Assembly (NCBI RefSeq): GCF_013111185.1
Contig: NZ_WVRE01000007.1
Span: forward strand, 1 to 64,000
Source of the DNA: Ruegeria sp. HKCCD7303
GTDB taxonomy: Bacteria; Pseudomonadota; Alphaproteobacteria; Rhodobacterales; Rhodobacteraceae
Direction of reading: 5' to 3'
DNA length: 64,000 nucleotides
A program made the translations under genes and the position numbers. Shown here piece after piece: positions 16,466 through 26,288 of this stretch (within the stretch, counting starts at the first letter, position 1; each line of letters begins with the position of its first letter). The notes beneath the pieces are model-generated. The model saw only the letters and a list, made by a program, of their open reading frames with translations, was not told the DNA's origin and did not search any database.

Positions 16466-17178
16466 ACTATCAAGCTGACCGCTTCACGGCGCTGGCTGAC
16501 GCTTGCGTGTTATCCAGCGCCCTTAAGCGAAATATTTTACTTTCCTTTGCCCAAGCTGAATTTTATCGCGTTCGATGGTCTAACAAGATCATGGATGAGA
16601 CTGAACGAACTATAGTGAAGCTGCTTCAACGCAAAGAAATCGCCGAACCCGATAAGGGTGCGAAACGCCAGCGCAGTAATATGTGCCGAGCGTTTGAGGA
16701 AGCTATGGTCGAGGATTTCGAGGTTCTTGAACCTTCACTAGATGGCATTAACGAGAAAGATCGGCACGTTCTTGCAGCGGCAATTAAGACCTGCGCATCG
16801 GTTATCGTGACCGACAATCTGAAAGATTTCCCGCCGGAATATTGCGCGCCATTTGATATAGAGCCACTGTCGGCAGATAGCTTTTTTGCCGACTGCATTT
16901 CATTGTCACCATCAGAAACCATGGCGACACTCAGAAGAATGCGCGAACGTCTCAAAAACCCTGAAATCACACCGGAAAAACTTGTTACACTCTGCGAGGG
17001 TGAAGCGATGCTAAAGACTGCTTCACTAATCCACGAATACAAGGCTGCCTTGCAAAACTGTTCAGACGACCGGTACAAAAAAACCGCTTTCGCGGGGTCT
17101 TTAACTCTCTCCAAGGACGGGTCCGATCAGCGACCGGAGGACACGGCGATGGAGCTGCCCTTTTCCAGGGTCACATAG
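16462..17178 (+). CDS. PIN-domain toxin (VapC-like ribonuclease)
   Basis: 238 aa as read. Acidic PIN residues are seen in ADACVLSSAL (Asp), KIMDETERT (Glu) and VIVTDNLKDFP (Asp pair), with NEKDRHVLAAAI between. A C-terminal helical part follows (PSETMATLRRMRERLKNPEI). No ATG is available; a TTG overlapping the antitoxin stop gives MNYQADRF. The last ~35 codons are antisense to an intrinsic terminator (17076-17097) and to the rplW remnant, so the natural C terminus was probably lost and this tail is read-through. Function may persist, since the PIN core is complete. Confidence 0.75.
   Translation: MNYQADRFTALADACVLSSALKRNILLSFAQAEFYRVRWSNKIMDETERTIVKLLQRKEIAEPDKGAKRQRSNMCRAFEEAMVEDFEVLEPSLDGINEKDRHVLAAAIKTCASVIVTDNLKDFPPEYCAPFDIEPLSADSFFADCISLSPSETMATLRRMRERLKNPEITPEKLVTLCEGEAMLKTASLIHEYKAALQNCSDDRYKKTAFAGSLTLSKDGSDQRPEDTAMELPFSRVT
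17076..17098 (-). terminator. Terminator behind the rplW remnant
   Basis: On the minus strand CCGC, GAAA loop, GCGG, then seven T. It ends the desaturase/rplW-remnant transcript, and its DNA is inside the 3' part of the opposing toxin frame. Confidence 0.75.
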
Positions 17179-17225
17179 GATTTCTTGGCGTCTTTCCGAC
17201 GAACCAGCTGGCCACGGAACCCCTC
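17127..17225 (-). pseudogene. rplW: Remnant of the rplW 3' end (ribosomal protein L23)
   Basis: The minus strand reads FRGQLVRRKDAKKSYVTLEK, then GSSIAVSSGR and a stop, which aligns without gaps to the last 32 residues of the intact L23 at 5502-5600. By hand about 79 of 99 bases agree, with runs such as tatgtgaccctggaa identical. Many changes are silent or conservative, as between orthologs of related species. The first two thirds of the gene are absent. The desaturase gene abuts and overlaps its left end by a few bases. A short in-frame ATG (17231) could start a 34-aa peptide, but a working L23 is impossible. Confidence 0.92.
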
Positions 17226-18258
17226 ACCCATAAAGCGCCCTCGCCTCGGCGAAGGACAGCAGGCGGCGGCTTTGCTCATCCCACAGATGCAGCCGTGCGT
17301 TGGCGAGGCTTTCGCGGATGGTCATCCGGTTGCTGTTGGCCAGCTCATCATGATCGCGCAGCACTTCGGGCAGGCGATAAAAGGGAATACGGCTGTAGAG
17401 GTGATGCACGTGGTGGATGCCGATATTGGCGGTGAACCACTGCAAGACCGACGGCAATATATAATGAGAGCTTCCGTGCAGCGCCGCTTCGTGCAGCTGC
17501 CAGTTCTCATCCGACTCCCAATGTGTGTCCTCGAACTGGTGCTGCACGTAGAACAGCCATACTCCGGCGGCTGCGGCAATCAGGGTTGAGGGCAGGAAGA
17601 TCAGCAGCATCGGCATCAGGCCGCCAAAATAATAGACCGTCAGTAATATGGCCAGAATGGCGACATTGGTGGCCATGGCGCTGACCCAGAACCTGACGCT
17701 GTCGGTCAGGCCCAAGGGTAGGCGGTTCTGAAACAGAAACAGATAGCCGGGGCCAAACACGAACAGGGTGATCGGATTCCGATAGACGCGATACCAGAAC
17801 CGGTTCATTGGCGTTTTGGCTTGATACTCGGCCACAGTCAGGGTGTGGATATCGCCCATCCCGCGCTTGCCCAGATTGCCCGAGCTGTTGTGATGCGTGG
17901 AATGCGTGCGACGCCAGACATCATAAGGTGTCAGGGTCAGAACGCCGATTCCGCGCCCGATCCAGTCACTGACCGTCCGGTTCTTGAAGAACGCGCCGTG
18001 TCCGCAATCATGCTGGATGGCAAAAAGGCGCAGCAGAAAGGCCGCATTGAGCACGGAAATCGCAAAGGCCAGCCAATAGCTGACAGACAGCGACATCCAG
18101 GACAACGCCCAAAGCGCGAAGAAGGGAACAATGCTGACGCCCAACTCGAACGTGCTTCGCAGTTGGTCCGGTTCGCGATATTTGGCAAGCGTTGTTACCC
18201 AGTCACGTGCGGCGGTTGTCTCCGGCTTGTCCCGAAGCGAGTGAGAAGGGTGAGTCAT
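17224..18258 (-). CDS. Membrane fatty acid desaturase
   Basis: 344-aa acyl-lipid desaturase (PF00487). All three histidine boxes are present: HDCGHG, HSTHH and HHVHHL, which hold the di-iron centre. Hydrophobic pairs of membrane helices lie around residues 45-95 and 180-225. It probably introduces a double bond into membrane lipid acyl chains, using an electron donor not encoded here. The start MTHPSHSLRDKPE at 18258 is chosen over an upstream in-frame ATG at 18330. Its stop codon lies inside the junction with the rplW remnant. Co-transcription with the remnant to the terminator at 17076 is likely. Confidence 0.9.
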   Translation of the reverse strand: MTHPSHSLRDKPETTAARDWVTTLAKYREPDQLRSTFELGVSIVPFFALWALSWMSLSVSYWLAFAISVLNAAFLLRLFAIQHDCGHGAFFKNRTVSDWIGRGIGVLTLTPYDVWRRTHSTHHNSSGNLGKRGMGDIHTLTVAEYQAKTPMNRFWYRVYRNPITLFVFGPGYLFLFQNRLPLGLTDSVRFWVSAMATNVAILAILLTVYYFGGLMPMLLIFLPSTLIAAAAGVWLFYVQHQFEDTHWESDENWQLHEAALHGSSHYILPSVLQWFTANIGIHHVHHLYSRIPFYRLPEVLRDHDELANSNRMTIRESLANARLHLWDEQSRRLLSFAEARALYG

Positions 18259-18452
18259 GCGCCTGCCAGTCTGGTGTTTACAGGCATCCCGATAGACTAC
18301 CACTTCGGTATGGCAAGGGGTTTCTGCCAAAGTTGGTGGAATTCGTGCTCAAATAACGGTTAGAAACCGGCGAGGTCGCCCTTTTGGGAGCAGTTTACAG
18401 TCTGGTTCGGGTACCTTTGACTGCGCCGCAGAGCGGACGGCAATCTACAGAC

Positions 18453-18481
18453 TTGCCAAGCTTGGCCATCGGGCCTATACG
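18453..18481 (+). promoter_or_regulatory. Probable promoter of rplO-secY-adk
   Basis: TTGCCA, 17 bases, TATACG, ~95 bases before rplO. Both boxes match the rpmC promoter exactly. This promoter would let the right part of the locus work independently of the inverted block. Confidence 0.6.
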
Positions 18482-18576
18482 CCTGCGGTGGCTTTCCGCC
18501 ATGAGAATCAAAACCAAGAAATGCCGTGTTTGGCCCATCACGCTTCGGGGGTCATATCCGGCTTAGGAGAAGCGAA

Positions 18577-19050
18577 ATGAAACTGAACGAATTGCGCGAC
18601 AATCCAGGCGCCGCACCTAAACGCACTCGCGTTGGCCGTGGTCCGGGTTCTGGCAAAGGTAAAATGGGTGGTCGTGGTATCAAAGGCCAGAAATCCCGCT
18701 CGGGTGTGGCCATCAATGGCTACGAAGGCGGTCAGATGCCATTGTACCAGCGTCTGCCCAAGCGTGGCTTCAGCAAGCCGAACCGCAAGGCATTCGCCGT
18801 TGTTAACCTGGGCCTGATCCAGAAGTTTGTCGAAGCCGGCAAGCTGGACGCTTCGGCTGCGATCACCGAAGACGCTTTGGTTGCGTCCGGTCTGGTCCGC
18901 CGCAAGCTGGACGGTATCCGCGTTCTGGCCAAAGGCGAAATCAGCGCCAAAGTGAACCTGGAAGTAACCGGTGCTTCGAAGTCTGCCGTTGAGGCAGTTG
19001 AAAAAGCGGGCGGTTCACTGAAGGTCACAAAAGCTGCTGCGGCAGAGTAA
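18577..19050 (+). CDS. rplO: 50S ribosomal protein L15
   Basis: 157-aa uL15. [33 protein letters not shown] and [15 protein letters not shown] are diagnostic. The ATG at 18577 has a GGAGAAG site, and an upstream open frame is ignored. It stands at the right edge of the rearrangement, cut off from rpmD. The next gene is secY after 109 bases. Confidence 0.98.
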   Translation: MKLNELRDNPGAAPKRTRVGRGPGSGKGKMGGRGIKGQKSRSGVAINGYEGGQMPLYQRLPKRGFSKPNRKAFAVVNLGLIQKFVEAGKLDASAAITEDALVASGLVRRKLDGIRVLAKGEISAKVNLEVTGASKSAVEAVEKAGGSLKVTKAAAAE

Positions 19051-19102
19051 TCGCTTGTGAGCGGGCCAAGACCCGCTTACATAGACCTCAGAGTTTTCCA
19101 AG

Positions 19103-19140
19103 ACGCCGTCCGAGCCGGAAAACGGTTCCGGGCGGCGTTT
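19103..19140 (+). other. Long hairpin in the rplO-secY spacer
   Basis: ACGCCGTCCG pairs with the distal half CGGGCGGCGT, and an inner AGCCG/CGGTT stem is closed by a GAAAA loop. Only three T follow, so it is a weak terminator or an attenuating or processing site lowering secY relative to rplO. Confidence 0.5.
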
Positions 19141-19159
19141 GCATAAGAGAGACCGATTT

Positions 19160-20520
<1,361 letters not shown>

Positions 20521-20524
<4 letters not shown>

Positions 20525-21165
20525 ACATCATTCTTCTTGGCCCTCCGGGCGCTGGTAAAGGGACGCAGGCGCGTCACCTGGTTGAAACACGCGGCATGGT
20601 GCAGCTGAGCACCGGCGACATGTTGCGCGAAGCCAAAACCTCGGGCACCGAGATGGGCCAGAAGGTTGCGGCGATCATGGATGCGGGCAAGCTGGTCACA
20701 GACGAAATCGTGATCGGCCTGATCGAAGAGAAGCTGACAACTGAAACCGGTGCTGGTTTCATTTTTGACGGCTTCCCGCGCACGCTGGCTCAGGCCGATG
20801 CCCTGTCGGCATTGCTGACCAAGCTGGGCCAGTCCTTGCACACAGTGATCGAGATGCGTGTGGATGACGAAGCCTTGGTGCAGCGGATCACTGCGCGTTC
20901 GACCTGTGGTGGTTGTGGTGAGGTTTACAACGATATCACCAAGCCGATCCCGGCCGACGGCAAATGTACCAATTGTGGCAAGGAAAACGATTTCCAGCGC
21001 CGCGCAGACGACAACGAAGACAGCCTGCGCACGCGCCTGATGGAATACTACAAAAAGACCTCGCCGCTGATCGGGTATTACTATGCCAAAGGCGATCTGC
21101 GCCCGGTCAATGGCCTGGCCGAGATCAAAGAAGTGACCGCCTCTATTGAGGCTATTCTCGGCTGA
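20521..21165 (+). CDS. adk: Adenylate kinase with zinc-type lid
   Basis: 214 aa; interconverts ATP plus AMP and two ADP in the cytoplasm. The P-loop is [12 protein letters not shown] and the AMP site includes GFPRTLAQA. The lid carries CGGC and CTNC, a four-Cys set that holds zinc, unlike the Cys-free E. coli lid. ATGA overlap with secY shows the usual secY-adk coupling. Confidence 0.98.
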
Positions 21166-21366
21166 CTTCAGGTTGGGGCTTGACGGCCCCACCAAAAGCC
21201 CATATCGACCCCCATCCCTAAAGGGAATCAAGTCTGTGTGAGGGATTCGTCCCAAACGCCCCGACCACCTCGAATAATGCTGGACCCTCTGGCGACACTG
21301 CCACGGTCAAGCGTTGTGAAAAAAGGTTCTGGAGTTACGGAACCGCAACGAAAAGGAAAGTGACAC

Positions 21367-21735
21367 GTGGCACGTATTGCCGGCGTAAACATCCCGACTG
21401 CAAAGCGGGTACCAATCGCCCTCACATATATCACCGGTATCGGCAACACTTCGGCCAAAGCAATCTGCGAAGCCGTGGGCATTGAAGCGACTCGTCGCGT
21501 CAATGAACTGTCCGACGCCGAAGTTCTGGCCATCCGCGAACACATCGACGCCAACTACACCGTCGAAGGTGATTTGCGTCGTGAAGTTCAGATGAACGTC
21601 AAGCGCCTGATGGACCTGGGCTGCTATCGCGGTCTGCGTCACCGCCGCAACCTGCCGGTTCGCGGTCAGCGCACCCACACCAACGCTCGTACCCGCAAAG
21701 GCCCCGCAAAGGCCATCGCTGGTAAGAAGAAATAA
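21367..21735 (+). CDS. rpsM: 30S ribosomal protein S13
   Basis: 122-aa uS13 at the subunit bridge of the 30S head. [20 protein letters not shown], then [15 protein letters not shown] and [20 protein letters not shown] are diagnostic. The start codon is GTG with an AAAGGAAAG site. A 201-base leader (21166-21366) precedes it, with a GGGGC/GCCCC-type hairpin at ~21171-21195, so a separate promoter for the alpha unit is possible. Confidence 0.98.
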   Translation: MARIAGVNIPTAKRVPIALTYITGIGNTSAKAICEAVGIEATRRVNELSDAEVLAIREHIDANYTVEGDLRREVQMNVKRLMDLGCYRGLRHRRNLPVRGQRTHTNARTRKGPAKAIAGKKK

Positions 21736-21750
21736 GGGAGGGTCTGACTG

Positions 21751-22140
21751 ATGGCACGTGATAAGACTCGCGTTAAACGCAAAGAGCGTAAGAACATCGC
21801 ATCGGGCGTTGCCCATGTGAACTCGACCTTCAACAACACCAAGATCCTGATCTCGGACGTACAGGGCAACGCCATTTCGTGGTCGTCTGCCGGTACCATG
21901 GGTTTCAAAGGATCGCGGAAATCGACCCCCTACGCCGCTCAGATGGCTGCAGAAGATGCAGGCAAAAAGGCGCAGGAACATGGCGTCAAGACGCTGGAAG
22001 TCGAAGTTCAGGGCCCCGGTTCGGGTCGTGAATCGGCTCTGCGCGCGCTGGCTGCGGTGGGCTTCAACATCACGTCGATCCGCGACGTGACCCCGATTGC
22101 TCACAACGGCTGCCGTCCGCCGAAGCGTCGTCGCGTCTAA
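21751..22140 (+). CDS. rpsK: 30S ribosomal protein S11
   Basis: 129-aa uS11 of the 30S platform. [40 protein letters not shown] and the end [19 protein letters not shown] are typical. It is 15 bases behind rpsM. The usual E. coli neighbour rpsD is absent here, as is normal in alphaproteobacteria. Confidence 0.98.
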   Translation: MARDKTRVKRKERKNIASGVAHVNSTFNNTKILISDVQGNAISWSSAGTMGFKGSRKSTPYAAQMAAEDAGKKAQEHGVKTLEVEVQGPGSGRESALRALAAVGFNITSIRDVTPIAHNGCRPPKRRRV

Positions 22141-22155
22141 GCGATTTTGAATTGA

Positions 22156-22185
22156 GCTGGGGCTGTGTTTTTGCACGGCCCCAGC
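22156..22185 (+). other. Hairpin in the rpsK-rpoA spacer
   Basis: GCTGGGGC-t-GTG pairs with CAC-g-GCCCCAGC around a T-rich loop. No T run follows directly. It may be a partial terminator or a processing point that sets RNA polymerase alpha output apart from S13/S11. Confidence 0.5.
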
Positions 22186-22254
22186 ACGTCATTTTGAACC
22201 TCGGGCGTCTGCACCTTGTTGGTCATGGGGCGCGGACAGGAATGGAGGGATTAC

Positions 22255-23271
22255 ATGATCCACAAGAATTGGGCAGAATTGATCAAGCCGACTCAGCTGG
22301 AAGCCAAGCCGGGCAACGATCCCGCACGCCAGGCGACCCTGGTTGCCGAACCGCTGGAGCGTGGCTTTGGTCTGACCCTGGGCAACGCCCTGCGCCGCGT
22401 TCTGATGAGCTCGCTGCAAGGTGCGGCAATCACCAGCGTTCAGATCGACAACGTCCTGCACGAGTTTTCCTCGGTCGCAGGTGTTCGTGAAGACGTTACC
22501 GATATCATTCTGAACCTCAAGCAGGTTGCTCTTCGCATGGAAGTCGAAGGCCCTAAGCGCCTGTCGATCAATGCCAAAGGCCCGGCAATTGTCACTGCGG
22601 GTGACATCAGCGAAAGCGCTGGCATCGAGGTTCTGAACCGCGATCACGTCATCTGTCACCTGGATGATGGCGCCGATCTGTTCATGGAACTGACCGTCAA
22701 CACCGGCAAAGGCTATGTTTCGGCTGAGAAGAACAAGCCCGAAGACGCACCTATCGGTCTGATCCCGATCGACGCGATCTATTCGCCGGTCAAAAAGGTC
22801 GCCTATGACGTTCAGCCGACCCGTGAAGGTCAGGTTCTGGACTATGACAAGCTGACCCTGAAGATCGAAACCGATGGTTCGATCACACCTGAAGACGCGT
22901 TGGCCTTTGCCGCTCGCATCCTGCAGGATCAGCTGTCGATCTTCGTCAACTTCGACGAGCCGGAATCGGCGAGCCGTCAGGACGAGGACGATGGTCTGGA
23001 GTTCAACCCGCTGCTGCTGAAGAAAGTGGACGAGCTGGAACTGTCGGTCCGTTCGGCAAACTGCCTGAAGAACGACAACATCGTTTACATCGGCGATCTG
23101 ATCCAGAAAACCGAAGCCGAGATGCTGCGCACCCCGAACTTCGGCCGCAAGTCGCTGAACGAGATCAAAGAAGTGCTGTCCGGCATGGGTCTGCACCTCG
23201 GCATGGATGTCGAGGATTGGCCGCCCGACAACATCGAAGATTTGGCTAAGAAATTCGAAGACGCGTTCTAA
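22255..23271 (+). CDS. rpoA: RNA polymerase alpha subunit
   Basis: 338 aa. The N-terminal dimerising domain shows [15 protein letters not shown] and [20 protein letters not shown]. The C-terminal UP-element domain shows [20 protein letters not shown] and [17 protein letters not shown]. The start at 22255 has a GGAGGG site. It stands between rpsK and rplQ as expected. Confidence 0.98.
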   Translation: MIHKNWAELIKPTQLEAKPGNDPARQATLVAEPLERGFGLTLGNALRRVLMSSLQGAAITSVQIDNVLHEFSSVAGVREDVTDIILNLKQVALRMEVEGPKRLSINAKGPAIVTAGDISESAGIEVLNRDHVICHLDDGADLFMELTVNTGKGYVSAEKNKPEDAPIGLIPIDAIYSPVKKVAYDVQPTREGQVLDYDKLTLKIETDGSITPEDALAFAARILQDQLSIFVNFDEPESASRQDEDDGLEFNPLLLKKVDELELSVRSANCLKNDNIVYIGDLIQKTEAEMLRTPNFGRKSLNEIKEVLSGMGLHLGMDVEDWPPDNIEDLAKKFEDAF

Positions 23272-23388
23272 GCGCGTCTTCCCAATGCCCGGCTTTCCGG
23301 GGACTGTCTGGGCGATGATGCCCCAAGGAGAGCCGGTGACACGCATCGCTGGCCAGACAAAGCAAAACGCGAAAGAAGGAACTAGAAA

Positions 23389-23811
23389 ATGCGTCACGCA
23401 CGTGGTTATCGCCGCCTGAACCGTACTCATGAGCACCGCAAGGCGCTGTTTGCGAACATGGCCGGCTCGCTCATCGAGCATGAGCAAATCAAGACAACTC
23501 TGCCCAAGGCAAAAGAACTGCGCCCGATCATCGAAAAGCTGGTCACTCTGGGCAAGCGCGGCGACCTGCACGCCCGCCGTCAGGCCGCATCTCAGCTGAA
23601 AGAAGACAAAGACGTCGCGAAGCTGTTCGAAGTTCTGGGCCCCCGCTATGCCGAGCGTCAGGGCGGTTATGTCCGCATCCTGAAAGCTGGCTTCCGCTAT
23701 GGCGACATGGCCCCGATGGCGATCATCGAGTTTGTTGATCGTGACATCGACGCCAAAGGCGCAGCCGACAAAGCCCGCGTCGCCGCCGAAGAGGCTGCAG
23801 ACGAAGAATAA
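23389..23811 (+). CDS. rplQ: 50S ribosomal protein L17
   Basis: 140-aa bL17. [20 protein letters not shown] opens the protein, and [20 protein letters not shown] is the second conserved block. The acidic/alanine tail (EEAADEE) is usual for the group. It ends the ribosomal region, followed by an intrinsic terminator. Confidence 0.98.
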   Translation: MRHARGYRRLNRTHEHRKALFANMAGSLIEHEQIKTTLPKAKELRPIIEKLVTLGKRGDLHARRQAASQLKEDKDVAKLFEVLGPRYAERQGGYVRILKAGFRYGDMAPMAIIEFVDRDIDAKGAADKARVAAEEAADEE

Positions 23812-23834
23812 GAAAGCCCTGCTTTCGAATAATT

Positions 23835-23866
23835 GGCCCCTGCGTCCCGGACGCGGGGGCTTTTTG
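23835..23866 (+). terminator. Terminator behind rplQ
   Basis: GGCCCCTGCGTCC pairs with GGACGCGGGGGC around a two-base loop and is followed by TTTTT. It ends the alpha operon. Confidence 0.9.
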
Positions 23867-23950
23867 GTTTTTGGCTTTGGGCCAAATTCCGAGATTTGTT
23901 GCCAGAATCATGAACTTGGGCGATCCTCAAAGAAATTGAAGGATCACTAT

Positions 23951-25273
23951 ATGTTTAGATATCTGATTTTTGCGCCCCTGTTTTGCGCAAGCACTGCGCT
24001 TTTCGCGCAGGAAACCACAGATGAAACGACCGAGGCGGCGTCGCAAGAAACAACGGACCTTCTGACCGACGCAGAGCTGCAAACTCTGGTCGCGCCGGTT
24101 GCATTGTACCCGGATACTCTGCTCATCCAGATACTTGTCGCCTCGACCCAGCCGCTGGAGATTGTGAAGGCCGAGCGTTTTCTGATCGACAATGCAGACC
24201 GAGATCCGGCTGAGCTTGAGCCTGAAATCGAAGCGATGGGCTGGGACCCGTCCGTCAGCGTGCTTGCAACAGCGTTCCCCGAGATCGTTGGGCAAATGGC
24301 GACACATGTCGACTGGACCGAAACGATGGGAACAGCGATGTTGGCCCAATCTGACGATGTGATGGATGCCGTCCAGGTGATGCGGGATCAGGCAATCGAT
24401 AGCGGTGCACTGGTGTCCGGCCCGGAACAAACCGTTGAGGTCGAAGAGGATGAAACCGTCGTCATCACACCGACCAACACGGAAACCGTTTACGTTCCGC
24501 AATATGATCCTGCCACGGTGTATACCGGGCCATCAACGGGTGACGTCGTTGGGGCCGCTCTGCTGACCTTTGGCACCGTGGCGTTGATTGACGAGATTTT
24601 CGACGATGACGATGATTGGTACGATTATTGGGGGTGCCGAAACTGCGGTGGATGGGGCGGTGGCCCGATCTACAGAAACCCGAATATCGACATAGACGTC
24701 GATGGTAACGTCAATATCGGTAACAACATTAATCGCAAAGATGTTGAATGGAAGCCTGATACGAACCGTCAGCAACAAGCGCGGAACAAAATCGCCGATC
24801 ATAAACGCACTGGTGGCGGTGCCGGAACATTGCCCGTTGACCGGCCAAACGGCCGCACAGATGAGTTGCGCTCAAAGCTCAGCCGAGAATCCGGGGCTGC
24901 CGACATAAGTCGGGACGGCTCGGGCGCTGCGGCGTTGGCGGCCGGGGCGGGCGCCGGGGCGATTGCGGGTGGTGCACTGGCCAACCGCGGCAATGACAAG
25001 CAATTGCCCAAGGTCAATCGGGGGAATGTCGACACTGACAGAGCCGCCGCGAAACAGAAGGCTGTGGACAGAACCAAGCAACCCTCTGGTGCCGCCAAGA
25101 AGCCGGTTAAAAGCAACGCCAAGACCGCCAAGAAACCTCAGGCCCAAAGGGCTGCAGTTCAGCAGAAAAAACCTGCGGCCAAAGGGAAAGCCATGCAAAA
25201 AAAAGCGTCCGGCAAGAGAACCCACAGCGCGTCAAAACGCGGGCACGCAGCCAAGGGAAAGCGGAGGAGATAA
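23951..25273 (+). CDS. Exported DUF3300 protein
   Basis: 440 aa. A signal peptide (to about residue 19, LFA-QE) is followed by the DUF3300 domain (~35-230), with LVAPVALYPDTLLIQILVAS and ETVYVPQYDPATVYTG. After a glycine/asparagine segment (IDIDVDGNVNIGNNIN) the C-terminal 100 residues are rich in Lys and Ala, a histone-like basic tail. Function unknown. ATG at 23951 chosen because the signal peptide begins there. The DUF2950 gene begins two bases after its stop, a recurrent pairing in proteobacteria. Confidence 0.85.
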   Translation: MFRYLIFAPLFCASTALFAQETTDETTEAASQETTDLLTDAELQTLVAPVALYPDTLLIQILVASTQPLEIVKAERFLIDNADRDPAELEPEIEAMGWDPSVSVLATAFPEIVGQMATHVDWTETMGTAMLAQSDDVMDAVQVMRDQAIDSGALVSGPEQTVEVEEDETVVITPTNTETVYVPQYDPATVYTGPSTGDVVGAALLTFGTVALIDEIFDDDDDWYDYWGCRNCGGWGGGPIYRNPNIDIDVDGNVNIGNNINRKDVEWKPDTNRQQQARNKIADHKRTGGGAGTLPVDRPNGRTDELRSKLSRESGAADISRDGSGAAALAAGAGAGAIAGGALANRGNDKQLPKVNRGNVDTDRAAAKQKAVDRTKQPSGAAKKPVKSNAKTAKKPQAQRAAVQQKKPAAKGKAMQKKASGKRTHSASKRGHAAKGKRRR

Positions 25274-25274
25274 G

Positions 25275-26165
25275 ATGCGGAAACTCATAATTTCTTCTGC
25301 CATTCTTTTGATCACGGCGAGCACAGCGGCATCCGAGGGTGCCCGATACAATAGCCCGCAAGCGGCGTTGGATGCGTTTGTCGGTGCTCTGAAGTCGGAT
25401 GATCGGGACCAGTTGCTGGACGTGTTTGGGGCTGAGGCCGAAGACTTGCTTGCAACCGGCGACCCCGAAGAAGACCGCGCCAGACGAGAGGAAGTGCTTG
25501 GTATGTATGCCGAGGGCTATCGTTTCCAGCCGGACGAGAACGGTGTTGTCGTCTTGCTGGGAGAAGGCAGCTGGCCCTTCCCGATCCCGATTTCTCGGGC
25601 CGGTGAGGAATGGCACTTTGACCTCGAAGCGGGCATCGAAGAGGTTTCGGCCCGCGAGATTGGCTTGAATGAGCTGGAAGTGATGGAATTGCTTGATGCT
25701 TATGTCGATCTTCAGGCCGCGTTCCGTTTGGCCGACCATAATGGCGACGGCGTGATGGAATTCGCGCGCAACATCATTTCCGATCCGGGTGTGAAAGATG
25801 GTCTGTTCTGGCCCGAGGAAGACAGCTTTGTCGGCGCAGCCCTTGCGCGGGCGGTGGCCTCGGGGTGGAGCGACGGTGAAGAGGATTACGAACCTGAACC
25901 CTTCTTGGGTTATTACTACACGATCCTTCAGGGGCAGGGGCCCAATGCTCTGGGTGGTGCGTATTCGTACTTTGTCGGAGATCATTTTGTAGCAGGTCAT
26001 GCGTTGTTGGCCGTTCCTTCCGAGTATGGCGAGACCGGAATTCACTCGTTTCTTGTGGGTGAGAACGGGATCATTTTCGAGGCGGACTTCGGTCCTGACA
26101 CGCTCGAACGCGCTGCGGATATCCAAGAGTATGACCCGGGCCCTGATTGGTCGCCAGCAGAGTAA
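25275..26165 (+). CDS. Exported DUF2950 protein
   Basis: 296 aa with a signal peptide (cleavage near TAA-SEG). The DUF2950 core has YNSPQAALDAFVGALKSDDR, GEGSWPFPIPISRAGEEWHF and GYYYTILQGQGPNALGGAYS. A GGAGGAG ribosome site inside the end of the DUF3300 gene couples the two. Both are exported, so they probably act together in the periplasm or on the cell surface; the process is unknown. Confidence 0.87.
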   Translation: MRKLIISSAILLITASTAASEGARYNSPQAALDAFVGALKSDDRDQLLDVFGAEAEDLLATGDPEEDRARREEVLGMYAEGYRFQPDENGVVVLLGEGSWPFPIPISRAGEEWHFDLEAGIEEVSAREIGLNELEVMELLDAYVDLQAAFRLADHNGDGVMEFARNIISDPGVKDGLFWPEEDSFVGAALARAVASGWSDGEEDYEPEPFLGYYYTILQGQGPNALGGAYSYFVGDHFVAGHALLAVPSEYGETGIHSFLVGENGIIFEADFGPDTLERAADIQEYDPGPDWSPAE

Positions 26166-26288
26166 AACCAAAAGCGTTTGCGAACGCGGACCAGATGGGT
26201 GTCGTATTTTAACAAGTTTCGGTGACTTCAGATGATGAACTGTGCTTTCTCACGCGTGAATATGGAAACAGCGTGATTGGAGGCAGCG

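Noticed and set aside
5502-17225. Active phase-variable inversion through the rplW ends
   Set aside because: The two copies share only ~80% over 99 bases with identical runs of about 15, too little for frequent homologous exchange, and no recombinase lies nearby.
17127-17231. 34-codon frame MGEGFRGQ... as a functional small protein
   Set aside because: It is only the last third of L23, joined to a few new codons; treated as a remnant.
22189-23571. 460-codon open frame antisense to rpoA and rplQ
   Set aside because: A shadow of biased high-GC codon use on the opposite strand; rpoA and rplQ are certain.
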